Shown here: positions 1 through 9,190 of the stretch, piece by piece
How the letters are laid out: each line of letters opens with the position of its first letter
Numbering within the stretch: the first letter of the stretch is position 1
Source of the DNA: Paenibacillus alba
Lineage (GTDB): Bacteria; Bacillota; Bacilli; Paenibacillales; NBRC-103111
Assembly: GCF_013204855.1 (NCBI RefSeq)
Contig: NZ_JABMKZ010000026.1
Coordinates: 48,606 to 112,605, forward strand
Reading direction: 5' to 3'
Length of the DNA stretch: 64,000 bases
Position numbers and translations under genes: made by a program
Notes under the pieces: model-generated
The model's database searches: none
Seen by the model: only the letters and a program-made list of their open reading frames with translations
What the model was told of the DNA's origin: nothing

Positions 1-762
1 TTGTACGCCACCAGTTGTCGTGTAATACCATTGTTTTTGATTTACATTAGTATCAATGTAATTCCTATCAATACTAAGATAGTTTGTTTCCCAGCCATTT
101 GGATCAATGTCGGATACACCATCAGATGGATTTGTTTGTCCAGGTGAACCTACGACTATTTGGTCAAAAATTTTCCGTGATTTCCTATAATTTTCGTTTG
201 CTTTTATTGGCTTAGGATATTTTTCGTCCTTCTCATCTATTGTTTTTGTTTTATTTTCTTTTAACTCGTTGCCTTCAACATTAATCATACTTACTGAATT
301 ATCATTGTAAACAAACTTTCCACCTATATCGACACCGCCATACCATACAAGTTCTTGCTTTTTAACTTCATTATTATTTTTGGACAGTGCACTTACCATA
401 ACATATCCAGCAGGACGATCACCTTTAAAGGAATTCACCAGATAAGCGACATGTTTCCCAGATGGATCATATACTTCAATGGGTTTGGCTACTCTAAGTC
501 TACTTTCTTTTCCCCAAGCACTGATATTACTTCCATCTCTGGTTTCAGATATCATTTGCCAAGCTGCTGCCTTCATTGCTGCTTCAGGGCTTACTTTTTC
601 TGGAATATAGCTATTTCCAATTTCAGATGCAAAGACAGGTATTGATGAAAATACACTTGAGAGTGAAAACGCTAATACTAATATTAATGGAATTGAAAGA
701 ATGAGAATAGCATAGATTCTACCATTCTTGAGCACGGGGTAGGGTATCGAGAGAACGGTCAT
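1..762 (-). CDS. Exported protein, protease-propeptide-like (3' end beyond window)
   Basis: An open frame runs from about 762 off the left edge, giving at least 254 residues with no stop. Residues about 16-45 are strongly hydrophobic and end in VFASE, a plausible signal peptide and cleavage site. The following part (YDPSGKHVAYLVN then AGYVMVSA) resembles the propeptides of streptopain-like C10 and other papain-like cysteine peptidases; the catalytic part, if any, would lie beyond the edge, so the function is an inference. The start is uncertain: ATG at 762 or GTG at 735, neither with a good ribosome binding site, and both lie in DNA that on the other strand is a SWIM-gene remnant. The gene may have acquired its start at a recombination joint. 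It is clearly AT-rich. Confidence 0.6.
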   Translation of the reverse strand, partial: MTVLSIPYPVLKNGRIYAILILSIPLILVLAFSLSSVFSSIPVFASEIGNSYIPEKVSPEAAMKAAAWQMISETRDGSNISAWGKESRLRVAKPIEVYDPSGKHVAYLVNSFKGDRPAGYVMVSALSKNNNEVKKQELVWYGGVDIGGKFVYNDNSVSMINVEGNELKENKTKTIDEKDEKYPKPIKANENYRKSRKIFDQIVVGSPGQTNPSDGVSDIDPNGWETNYLSIDRNYIDTNVNQKQWYYTTTGGVQ

Positions 763-1255
763 ATTCTATCCATTGAAGAGGTGGGGCCATGATTGTACCG
801 AGCTGAAGTTGAGGGGAATGAGCTTTACGATGTAGAGGTTCATCTTGGCTCCCGCGATGGAGTGGTATATACAGCGTGCGTCTGACTGGAAAATAATTAG
901 AGTGGAAATCGGCGTGTAAATTCCTTATATACCCAGTTACTTATAGAAGAGAAAGAGACACAGAGATTGCTGAGTTATGTCCAAAGGTATAAACGTTATG
1001 TAGTGGGTAGTGGACTACTATATGCATCTGGTAGGTGAGCATGAAGAAGAAGTTTTTGGATTGTTTGTCCAACACATTATGGAGGAAGCAACTCGAGCAA
1101 CAAATCGAAAAGAGTATCAGAAGGTGTGTCAAATTATCCGTCAACTGATCGAAGCCAATGGATCTGCTCATGCGGAAAAGTTAATACAATAGTTTCGACT
1201 TGTTCATCCGAATAGACCTGCTTTCATGGATGAACTGCGAAAGATTAAGTTATGA
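712..1255 (+). pseudogene. Decayed SWIM zinc-finger gene (N- and C-terminal remnants)
   Basis: Translation from about 712 reads DSTILEHGVGYRENGHI then EELYDVEVHLGSR-like sequence, matching residues 11-65 of the truncated SWIM protein at 16070 with roughly three-quarters identity in DNA. It carries an in-frame TGA after EEVGP. From about 950 the frame matches the C-terminal 110 residues of the intact SWIM protein at 9191 (LLSYVQ..., FGLFVQHIMEEA, NRPAFMDELRKI), with a frameshift near 1000 and a TAG at 1190-1192. About 370 codons of the middle, including the C-x-H half of the zinc motif, are gone. It is dead by several independent lesions. Confidence 0.8.
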
Positions 1256-1372
1256 AATTATCAAGAATGAAGGAAGAAGTGCGATATTCAATAAGTAATT
1301 TTTTTGGCTTCTTGATAACTGCTTGATTTTGTTCACTCTGACATGATAATTAAAGTTCCTTCGAAGGCTGGA

Positions 1373-1400
1373 AGCACCCAAAAGGGTGCTTTTTTTATTT
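1373..1400 (+). terminator. Rho-independent terminator
   Basis: A 7-bp stem AGCACCC / GGGTGCT with a 4-base A loop is followed by seven T. It ends the old SWIM locus and separates it from the kinase gene. Confidence 0.8.
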
Positions 1401-1501
1401 CCAACATGCGCGGCTACTTATTCAGAAAAAATAATCGAAATTACATAGAATGATGATAAAATAACGAGTATCAGCTCTTCAATGAAAAAGGTGATAGAAT
1501 T

Positions 1502-2725
1502 ATGAACACAATCAAGGATTTTTCGCTGCAACTAGCGCTAATAACAACGGCAATATTCACTTTTCAAATATTTATTGCGGGGAGACTTGAGAGAAATAAT
1601 TACGTAAATATCATTCTATCTGTATTATTGGGACTATCTATTTTATTATGTATGTCCTTTCCTACATATATTAGCTCCAATGTCCGTTTGGATATTAGAA
1701 TTGTTCCCTTGCTTTTAGGTACGTTATATGGCGGCCTGCGAACAGGTTTATTCTTGTCCGCAATTATTATTCTTTATCGATTTTATCTTGGGATTGATTT
1801 GGGATTGTATTCGACAATTCTGACCCTTTTAATCAGCATGCCGGTTATCGTGTTTTTTCAAAAGAATTTCACTAAAGCAAAGAAGAGAAAGCGGATAAAC
1901 ATAGCGGTGATCCTTTGCATCTACTATTGTCTTGTTGGAATCGCAGTCGTATCTGTTTTGAAAGGTATTTCATTTAATGTTCTTCAGGTACAGTTCATTT
2001 ATATCCTGATTACCACGGTGACTGTGTTTCTCTTCACTTCTTTAAATGAAACGATCAATGAAGTGCTTAGGAAGAACCAACAGTTGCAAGCAGATGTCAA
2101 GGAGGCGGAAATCGCCTTTTTGCGTTCTCAGATCAAACCTCATTTCCTGTACAATGCCCTGAGTTCTATTGCCGCATTGTGCATCGACGAACCCCATAAG
2201 GCGGGAGCATTGACGATAGATCTTTCGCAATATTTGAGAAGCAGCTTTGACTTTAAACAACTGGACTCACTAACAACGATTGAAAAGGAATTAGAGTTAT
2301 TAAATGCATATATCAACATTGAAAAGACGAGATTTGGGACTAGATTGGTTGTGGAGTACGATGTGGACGCCACGCTGCTGGATATCCGAATTCCCCCGCT
2401 GATTCTGCAGCCGTTGGTGGAAAATGCCATCAGACATGGCCTGATGTCCAGTCTAAGGGGAGGGACCGTGCAAATATCGGTCAATCAGAAAGAGGACGCT
2501 GTTGTCAGCTTTGCCGTAGTTGACAATGGATACGGGATGAGTGAACAAAAACGGGAGGAAATACTTAAACCAGGTATGAACAAGAAAGGTGTAGGGCTGG
2601 GGAACATTAATCAGCGCCTCAAGCTTCTTTATGGAACTTGTATTTGTATTGAAAGCGCAGAAGGAAAAGGCACGCGAGTGTTCTTCAATATTCCCGTACA
2701 ACCAGTCAAGCAGATTGGAGATTGA
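1502..2725 (+). CDS. LytS-like membrane histidine kinase
   Basis: This 407-residue sensor kinase has about six membrane helices in residues 8-185, in the style of the 5TM-LYT sensor domain (LDIRIVPLLLGTLYGGLRTG). A His_kinase domain follows with the phospho-acceptor His214 in QIKPHFLYNALSS, then a HATPase domain with N box (QPLVENAIRHGL), G1 (DNGYGMS) and G2 (GVGLGNINQRL). AAAGGTGAT precedes the ATG by 7 bases. It sits 3 bases from the next gene, a response regulator, so the two form a two-component pair. The family senses cell-envelope state or extracellular metabolites such as pyruvate; the signal here is unknown. The large surface protein downstream is a possible target, by position only. 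Confidence 0.9.
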   Translation: MNTIKDFSLQLALITTAIFTFQIFIAGRLERNNYVNIILSVLLGLSILLCMSFPTYISSNVRLDIRIVPLLLGTLYGGLRTGLFLSAIIILYRFYLGIDLGLYSTILTLLISMPVIVFFQKNFTKAKKRKRINIAVILCIYYCLVGIAVVSVLKGISFNVLQVQFIYILITTVTVFLFTSLNETINEVLRKNQQLQADVKEAEIAFLRSQIKPHFLYNALSSIAALCIDEPHKAGALTIDLSQYLRSSFDFKQLDSLTTIEKELELLNAYINIEKTRFGTRLVVEYDVDATLLDIRIPPLILQPLVENAIRHGLMSSLRGGTVQISVNQKEDAVVSFAVVDNGYGMSEQKREEILKPGMNKKGVGLGNINQRLKLLYGTCICIESAEGKGTRVFFNIPVQPVKQIGD

Positions 2726-2728
2726 AGC

Positions 2729-3352
2729 ATGTTGAGAGCCATTATCGTAGATGATGAAGAATTACCGATGAAACTTTTGAAGAAGCTGATATCCGATAGC
2801 GGCGAGATTGAAATATGCCACACGTTTCTGAACCCGCATCAGGCTTATGAATTTGTGAAGGCTAATCCGATACATATTGCATTTCTGGATATTTCTATGC
2901 CGGAGATGGACGGTTTGCAGCTTTCCAATCTGCTTTTGGAAACCGATGCCTCCATCGATGTGGTCTTTGTAACCGCCTATGACGATTATGCGGTTCAGGC
3001 CTTCGATATGAGCGCTTTGGATTATCTAATGAAGCCTGTGTCCGCCCCGCGATTGGCAAAAACGTTGGACAAGATCTTAAAAAGACAGCGGAGCGCGGCT
3101 GTCAAGCCTTACACGCAGGTTCTGCCTGAACTGGTGTATGCGGAACAATCACTTAAAGAAAACCTAACTGAGCAGGAGACGAAGGTGTTACGGCTGCTCG
3201 CAGAAGGCTTGTCGAACAGGGAGATAGCCTCGCTCCTGAACATCACAGGAGATACTGTCAAGTTTCACATAAAGAATGTGTATAAGAAGCTTAAAGTCAA
3301 CAATCGAGTACAAGCGCTGCAGCGTGCCAAAGAAGTAAGAATACTCTATTAA
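2729..3352 (+). CDS. Response regulator, receiver plus LuxR-type HTH
   Basis: Residues 1-120 are a receiver with acidic pair DDEE, phospho-acceptor Asp54 (FLDISMPEMDG), Thr in VFVTAYDDYA and the Lys in LMKPVS. Its sequence is of the LytR/AgrA kind. Residues about 145-205 are a LuxR-type helix-turn-helix (LTEQETKVLRLLAEGLSNREIA), not the LytTR domain usual beside LytS kinases. The start follows the kinase stop by 3 bases, with a weak site GGAGATTGAAG inside the kinase end, so translation is probably coupled. It is predicted to be a DNA-binding activator or repressor phosphorylated by the upstream kinase; the targets are unknown. Confidence 0.9.
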   Translation: MLRAIIVDDEELPMKLLKKLISDSGEIEICHTFLNPHQAYEFVKANPIHIAFLDISMPEMDGLQLSNLLLETDASIDVVFVTAYDDYAVQAFDMSALDYLMKPVSAPRLAKTLDKILKRQRSAAVKPYTQVLPELVYAEQSLKENLTEQETKVLRLLAEGLSNREIASLLNITGDTVKFHIKNVYKKLKVNNRVQALQRAKEVRILY

Positions 3353-3375
3353 TATCACCTATATGACGCGTTAAA

Positions 3376-3405
3376 AGACTACCCGATTGGGTAGTTATTT
3401 TTTTG
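3376..3405 (+). terminator. Rho-independent terminator
   Basis: Stem ACTACCC / GGGTAGT with loop GATT is followed by a T-rich tract. It ends the kinase-regulator operon, so the surface protein gene that follows has its own promoter. Confidence 0.8.
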
Positions 3406-3474
3406 AGAACATAGCGTTATAGTGGGGAAGATCGACAAAAGTTGACAAGAAGGAATGGGAGAGGCGTGCAACCT

Positions 3475-6400
3475 ATGAGAAGAGTAAACATTAAGAAGAG
3501 ACTAATCGCAGTGCTGATGAGCTTCGTACTACTTGTCCTTCCGATGATACAGAGTGTTCTGGGAGGGGGAAAGGCCTATGCCGCAGGAACCCTAGTTTGG
3601 TCTGACATCACCGGATCGGGAGGATTTAATACACCGCAAGGTATGACCTTAGGCAGTGACGGTACGGTGTATGTGGCGGATACGCTTAATCAACAAATAA
3701 AAAAACTGCCGAACGGGAGCAGCGATTGGGAGAACATCACTGGATCGGAAGGATTTAACAGTCCGGTTGGTGTGGCAGTAGGCAGTGACGGCACGGTGTA
3801 TGTGACGGATACTAGTAATCATAAAATTAAAAAACTGCCAAGCGGAAGGAGCGACTGGGAGGACATCACCAGCTCGGGAGGATTTAAGTATCCGCAAGGT
3901 GTGGCTATTGGCAGTGACGGCACAGTGTATGTGGCGGATACTTCTAATAACAAAATTAAAAAACTGCCGAGTGGGGGTAGCACATGGTCTGACATCACTG
4001 GATCGGGAGGATTTAATAATCCGCATGGCATGGCCATAGGCGGTGATGGTGCCTTGTATGTGGCGGATACGAATAATCATCAAATTAAAAAACTAACGAG
4101 CGGAGGTAGCGCTTGGTCTAATATCACCGGATCGGGAGGATTTAAATATCCCTATGATGTGGCCATAGGCAGTGACGGCACGGTGTATGTGGCGGATTAT
4201 ATGAATCATCAAATTAAAAAACTGCGGAGTGGAGAGAGCACTTGGGAGAACATCACCGGTTCAGCAGAATTTATGTATCCGCAAGGTGTGGCCATAGGCA
4301 GTGACGGCACAGTGTATGTGGCGGATAGTGGTACTCACCAAATTACAAAGGGGTCAAGCGCCTATACAGTAAGTTTTAACAATGACGGTGGTTCACCGGA
4401 AGCAACCGATCAGACTGTAATTAAAAATCATTATGCTGTAGAGCCGGAGGCAGAGACCAAGACAGGCTACACGTTCGGAGGATGGTATGGCTCCAGTAAT
4501 TTTAGTGGCGCACCATTCGATTTTGCAACAACTGCTATTACAATGGATCAGATGTTATATGCGAAGTGGATGAGCCAAGTGAAAGCCATTACAGCATTTA
4601 GTTTCGAGGGATTGAGCCCGATGGTAACGGGAACGGTTGACGAAACGGACAAGACCATTGCATTGACCGTGCCTTATGGAACAGATGTAACGGCGCTTAT
4701 CCCAACGTTCGCAACAACGGGAGTTAGTGTGAATGTGGGAAGCACTGCACAAGTGAGCGGAACAACCCCGCAGAATTTCACAAGCGCAATAACGTATACA
4801 GTTGTGGCGGAAGACGGCACGACACAAGACTACACCGTCATGGTAACGGTAGCGGCAAATACAGCGCCGACGGCGTCATCTGTGACCATTGCAGAAATGG
4901 CGCAAGTAGGCGTGCAACTGACTGGCACGTATACATTCACTGACGCAGATGATGAAGATAGGGAAGGAACGTCCACATACAGATGGCTAAGCAGTTCAGA
5001 CGGGACAACGTATATCCCAATTGCAGGCGCAACAAGCACAACATATACACCGGTAGCCGGCGACCAAGGAAACACGATTAAGTTTGAAGTAACGCCAAAG
5101 GACAACCATGGATTGGCTGGAACGCCAGTAGTAAGCGCAGCAACAGCAGCAGTAGCACCAGCAAGTACGAACATCACAGCATTTGATGCAATTGGCAATG
5201 TTGCGGCAGGCACAGCAGGCGCAGCAACCTATGCAAATGCAGAAGCCGTATCCGCAACGTTATTAGCAAGCCATGCTACTGTAACAGCAAACGGCGGAAC
5301 AATCACCGTGCCTGTAACCGCATGGGTAGATACAGATAACTACAACCCATCAGTAGCAGGCAGTTATACATTCACGGCAATATTAGGTAGCTTGCCAGCG
5401 TATACAACAAACACTGGCGGCTTAACGGCGACAGTCGAAGTTGTTGTAGCGCCAGCAGTTATAAACATCACAGGATTTGATGAAATTGGCAATGTAACGG
5501 CAGGCACAGCAGGTGCAGCGACCTATGCAAATGCAGGAGCCGTATCCGCAGCGTTATTAGCAAGCCATGCTGCTGTAACAGCAAATGGCGGAACAATCGC
5601 CGTGCCTGTAACCGCATGGGTAGATACAAATAACTACAGCCCATCAGTAGCAGGCAGTTATACATTCACAGCCGTATTAGGCAGCTTGCCAGCGAATACA
5701 ACAAACACTGGCGGCTTAACGGCGACAGTCTTAGTTATTGTAGCGCCAGCAGTTATAAACATCACAGCATTTGATGCAATTGGCAATGTAACGGCAGGCA
5801 CAGCAGGCGCAGCAACCTATGCAAATGCAGAAGCCGTATCCGCAGCGTTAATAGCAAGCCATGCCACTGTAACAGCAAATGGCGGAACCATCACTGTGCC
5901 CGTAACATCATGGGTAAATACAGACAACTACAACCCGGCAGTAGCAGGCAGCTATACATTCACAGCCGTATTAGGCAGCTTGCCAGCGAATACAACAAAC
6001 ACTGGCGGCTTAACGACGACAGTCGAAGTTGTTGTAGGTCCAGCAACGCCAGTAGGTACAAACATCACAGTGTTTGATGCACTTGGAAATGTAGCTGCAG
6101 GCACCGTAGGCGCAGCAACCTATGCAAATGCAGAAGCTGTATCCGCAGCGTTAATAGCAAGCCATGCCACTGTAACAGCAAATGGCGGAACCATCACTGT
6201 GCCCGTAATATCATGGGTAAATACAGACAACTACAACCCGGCAGTAGCAGGCAGCTATACATTCACAGCAGTATTAGGCAGCTTGCCAGCGAATACAACA
6301 AACACTGGCGGCTTAACGGCGACAGTCTTAGTTGTCGTAGCGCCAGCAACGCCAGTAGGAACAAACATCACAGTGTTTGATGCAATTGGCCATGTAGCGG

Positions 6401-7704
6401 CAGGCACAGTAGGAGCAGCAACCTATGCAAATGCAGAAGCTGTATCCGCAGCGTTAATAGCAAGCCATGCCACTGTAACAGCAAATGGCGGAACAATCAC
6501 CGTGCCTGTAACGGCATGGGTAAATACAGACAATTACAACCCGGCAGCAGCAGGCAGCTATACATTCACAGCAACGTTAGGCAGCTTGCCAGCGAATACA
6601 ACCAACACGGGCAGTTTAACGGCGACAGTTGAAGTTGTCGTAGCAGCACCATCAGGCGGAAGTGGAAGTGGAAGTGGAAGTGGCGGTGGTACGGCGGCAT
6701 CGCCAACAAGCGACACCCCAGTAACCTCGACGGATGGCACATTAACGCTTCCTGTAGGCAAGACAGGCAAGGTTAGTCTGGGGGATGCCATCACGATCTC
6801 GATTCCGGCCGATGCTATAAGCAAAGAGCTGAAATTAACGATAGATAAATTGTTGAATATTCAAAACCTTGTAAAGGATAAAGACGTTCTAGCCAGCCCC
6901 GTCTTTGAAATTCTGAAAAATTTCTCAGAGAACTTTAGTAAATCGGTCACCCTGACGTTTGCTTTCGATCCATCCAAATTAAGGGGCAATCAAACCGTAG
7001 CCGTATTCTTTTTTGACGAAACGAAGAAGGAATGGGTGAAAGTTCCAGGCGGTGCTGTTAACGATGGTCATATCACCGTAGAAGTGAATCACTTTACGAA
7101 ATATGCGGTATTCGTTGTAGGTCAAGGGGCAACTGACCCAACACCAGACACGAAGCAGCCGGCGATAACGTTAAGCGACATCTCTGGGCACTGGGCCGAG
7201 GCCAACATCAAGCAAGCGATAAGCAGAGGGATTGTCAGCGGTTACCCAGATGGCACGTTCAAGCCTGGGAAAACCGTGACGCGCGCAGAATTCGCGGTCA
7301 TGCTGATGAGTACGTTGAAGCTGCAAGGTGAAGGGGCGGAGCTGACTTTTACAGATTCAGCGCAGATCGGAGCATGGGCCAAAAAAGCGGTGGCTCAAGC
7401 AGTGCAAGCGGGCATTATTAATGGCTACGAGGACGGCAGCTTCCGTCCAGATGCAGTCATTACACGCGCAGAGATAGCAGCGATGATTACGGCTGCGCTA
7501 GGTAAGTCTAGCCAAGCGAACGCTGCAACCGGCTTCGCGGACGACAAGGACATTCCGGCGTGGGCGAAAGCAAGTGTTGCTTACGTGAAGCAAGCAGGCA
7601 TTGTGCAAGGGAAAGGTGATAACCAATTCGCCCCTCTAGACAATGCGACGCGAGCAGAGGCTGTGACGGTGCTGCTCAATATGTTGGCGCAGAAGAGCAA
7701 GTAA
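3475..7704 (+). CDS. Giant SLH surface protein with NHL and Ig-like repeats
   Basis: This predicted 1409-residue exported protein begins with a signal peptide (RRVNIKKRLIAVLMSFVLL, ending AYAAG). Residues about 38-300 are six or seven NHL-type repeats (GVAIGSDGTVYVADT), a beta-propeller. Next come a Listeria-Bacteroides (Flg_new) repeat ending LYAKW, a cadherin-like/Ig region, and five nearly identical Ig-like units of 98-101 residues (566 to about 1060). A GSGSGSGSGG linker and a beta domain lead to three C-terminal SLH domains (about 1233-1405; ISGHWAEANIKQAISRGIVSGY) that anchor to secondary cell-wall polymer. ATG 3475 is chosen because GGGAGAGG lies 10 bases upstream; a TTG at 3442 has no such site. 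It is probably an adhesin or polymer-binding surface protein; the ligand is unknown. Confidence 0.9.
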   Translation: MRRVNIKKRLIAVLMSFVLLVLPMIQSVLGGGKAYAAGTLVWSDITGSGGFNTPQGMTLGSDGTVYVADTLNQQIKKLPNGSSDWENITGSEGFNSPVGVAVGSDGTVYVTDTSNHKIKKLPSGRSDWEDITSSGGFKYPQGVAIGSDGTVYVADTSNNKIKKLPSGGSTWSDITGSGGFNNPHGMAIGGDGALYVADTNNHQIKKLTSGGSAWSNITGSGGFKYPYDVAIGSDGTVYVADYMNHQIKKLRSGESTWENITGSAEFMYPQGVAIGSDGTVYVADSGTHQITKGSSAYTVSFNNDGGSPEATDQTVIKNHYAVEPEAETKTGYTFGGWYGSSNFSGAPFDFATTAITMDQMLYAKWMSQVKAITAFSFEGLSPMVTGTVDETDKTIALTVPYGTDVTALIPTFATTGVSVNVGSTAQVSGTTPQNFTSAITYTVVAEDGTTQDYTVMVTVAANTAPTASSVTIAEMAQVGVQLTGTYTFTDADDEDREGTSTYRWLSSSDGTTYIPIAGATSTTYTPVAGDQGNTIKFEVTPKDNHGLAGTPVVSAATAAVAPASTNITAFDAIGNVAAGTAGAATYANAEAVSATLLASHATVTANGGTITVPVTAWVDTDNYNPSVAGSYTFTAILGSLPAYTTNTGGLTATVEVVVAPAVINITGFDEIGNVTAGTAGAATYANAGAVSAALLASHAAVTANGGTIAVPVTAWVDTNNYSPSVAGSYTFTAVLGSLPANTTNTGGLTATVLVIVAPAVINITAFDAIGNVTAGTAGAATYANAEAVSAALIASHATVTANGGTITVPVTSWVNTDNYNPAVAGSYTFTAVLGSLPANTTNTGGLTTTVEVVVGPATPVGTNITVFDALGNVAAGTVGAATYANAEAVSAALIASHATVTANGGTITVPVISWVNTDNYNPAVAGSYTFTAVLGSLPANTTNTGGLTATVLVVVAPATPVGTNITVFDAIGHVAAGTVGAATYANAEAVSAALIASHATVTANGGTITVPVTAWVNTDNYNPAAAGSYTFTATLGSLPANTTNTGSLTATVEVVVAAPSGGSGSGSGSGGGTAASPTSDTPVTSTDGTLTLPVGKTGKVSLGDAITISIPADAISKELKLTIDKLLNIQNLVKDKDVLASPVFEILKNFSENFSKSVTLTFAFDPSKLRGNQTVAVFFFDETKKEWVKVPGGAVNDGHITVEVNHFTKYAVFVVGQGATDPTPDTKQPAITLSDISGHWAEANIKQAISRGIVSGYPDGTFKPGKTVTRAEFAVMLMSTLKLQGEGAELTFTDSAQIGAWAKKAVAQAVQAGIINGYEDGSFRPDAVITRAEIAAMITAALGKSSQANAATGFADDKDIPAWAKASVAYVKQAGIVQGKGDNQFAPLDNATRAEAVTVLLNMLAQKSK
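5170..6650 (+). repeat. Five tandem intragenic repeats (294-303 bp)
   Basis: Units start at 5170, 5464, 5758, 6061 and 6364, each opening with AACATCACAG and encoding NITxFDxxGNVxAGT. The last units are longer by 9 bases and the most alike. The near-identity at DNA level indicates recent expansion by recombination, so copy number may vary between strains. Confidence 0.9.
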
Positions 7705-7727
7705 TGCAAGGTATTTGAACATAATTC

Positions 7728-7767
7728 AAAAAAGCAGTCCCTTATCAAATGGGGGCTGCTTTTTTTT
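7728..7767 (+). terminator. Rho-independent terminator
   Basis: A long A/T-flanked stem (AAGCAGTCCC / GGGGGCTGCTT) ends in eight T, 24 bases after the surface protein stop. Confidence 0.85.
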
Positions 7768-7803
7768 GCTCGAATCATCAAATCAAGTTAATTCGTTGGA
7801 TGT

Positions 7804-7989
7804 GTGGAAGACCTTGATGGAACGGTGGTACGTATGTTGAGTGAAAAAGAAGAAGTACTGAAAGGCGGGAATGTCAACAAGATTATACTTGCACCGGAAA
7901 GCGGAACATCCAAAAGCCTGTCCGAAGCCGTTGCAAGGAATCAATCACGCCACTTACGAACAAGCTCATGCGTCCATGAATTTAGATAT
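7804..7989 (+). pseudogene. Short gene fragment, possibly phosphotransferase N-terminus
   Basis: From ATG 7834 the frame reads MLSEKEEVLKGGNVNKII, which resembles the first residues of aminoglycoside-phosphotransferase-family proteins (EVLxGGNVNxV). The resemblance stops after about 18 residues, and the rest of the frame looks like nothing I know. It lies among other gene fragments. It could be chance. Confidence 0.25.
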
Positions 7990-8364
7990 TCACCGGATCG
8001 GATCGTGCTTAAGGTCATTCTCTACGACAGTAGTCTTGAGGCCATCAAACGCGTAAACGCGATGTATGAGCACATTAACGTTTGCACCTAGACTCAGTGT
8101 CGGCTTCTCCAACGACCGGTATGCGATCAGCTTGAATGCCCCGACGTCCACTTCCACCTGCCAGTTCGTTCCGCGAAAAAAAAGATTTCTCACGACGCCT
8201 TCCTGGGATGCCGATGGATGGCTCAGCTCGTTTATGTATCCAACCTCTATGAATTCAGGTCGGATAACGGTCTTGCAGCCGCTCGCTAACTTGCTGAAGC
8301 CCAGGAGCAGATGCGCGTCTGCAATCTCGCTCGATTCGCCAATGAAGCCCGCCACGGGAGTTGC
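7990..8364 (-). pseudogene. C-terminal (TOBE) fragment of an ABC transporter ATPase
   Basis: Read on the minus strand, the frame gives ATPVAGFIGES, then a conserved IRPEFIEVG and EGVVRNLFFRGTNWQVEVDV, ending naturally at TGA 7990-7992. This order (ATP-V-A-x-FIGES, then xRPE, then a TOBE beta-barrel) is the C-terminal third of iron, polyamine or sugar ABC ATPases of the PotA/FbpC type. The Walker A, signature and Walker B parts are absent upstream, where the sequence becomes unrelated at about 8365. It is a remnant and not a working gene. It may relate to the nearby iron locus, which lacks an ATPase, but nothing links them directly. Confidence 0.6.
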
Positions 8365-8645
8365 AAGTATTAGTGGACAAATTCAAGCTGTAATTAGGTT
8401 TGGGATCAGGAATGCTAGAATGCATCAGTTCGCTTAAGTTATAAGATTTCGAAAGTGTTTTAGTCCAAATGCTAAAAAACGATCGACTCCCAATACTTAG
8501 GGCTTCCTTGTTGTCGGTTAATACTGTCCATACTGACATAGTTCTGCTAAAATGGGTTCATATATTTCCAAAGAGATTGATAGATATGCAAGTAGTGGAC
8601 GAGCAAATTGAATCATCCTTTTGCACAATGAAAGGGGTATTTCAT

Positions 8646-9035
8646 TTGAATAGACAAGAGCTGCAAAAAAAGGTTCGCCATACGGTACATCAACTGATCT
8701 GGGAAAAAGGGTACGCGAGTCCCTTGGATTTATTTTTAAAGATGGAGAAGATCTCTCCCAAGCTTGTAGAGGAATGGCGATTCGGAAGAGTTACATACCT
8801 CGAACGGGTTCTTCACGGTAACTTGGGTCAATTCAGCTTCATGATGAAAGAATTCCGGAAAGTAGCCAGGGAGTTGGAACTTAAGGAATCATACTCCGCC
8901 TATATGTCCTGGGGAAAAGGTCCGAAACGTCCGCTGCGTTTCTCGAAATCAGGTGACTACCAAGTTGAAAGACACTATTCCACCCGCTATGTAAAGCCGA
9001 CCCAACCGGACATGCCCAACTTGAACCCGTGTTGA
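8646..9035 (+). CDS. Conserved small protein, partner of SWIM gene
   Basis: This 129-residue protein begins LNRQELQKKVRHTVHQLIWEKGYASPLDLFLKMEKI and is rich in charged helices. TTG 8646 is chosen because AAAGGGG lies 7 bases upstream and because a second copy of the same start, with the same TTG and spacing, is found at 10949 directly behind the SWIM gene. No catalytic motif is visible, and the region before residue 60 resembles a small DNA- or protein-binding helical domain. The family appears beside SWIM zinc-finger genes here twice, which suggests a functional pair. The biochemical role is unknown. Confidence 0.6.
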   Translation: MNRQELQKKVRHTVHQLIWEKGYASPLDLFLKMEKISPKLVEEWRFGRVTYLERVLHGNLGQFSFMMKEFRKVARELELKESYSAYMSWGKGPKRPLRFSKSGDYQVERHYSTRYVKPTQPDMPNLNPC

Positions 9036-9190
9036 TTTGCCGAGCCATTGACAGTTGCGTCTTATTGACGCTTTCGACGGTACAGCCGCTTTTTATTGAG
9101 AGTCAGACCTGCACTGTATTGGAAACACTTTGTGGTTTGATATAGTGATTGTAACGCTAAGTGTGTTTACCAGGGGGGGATGATTAGTAG

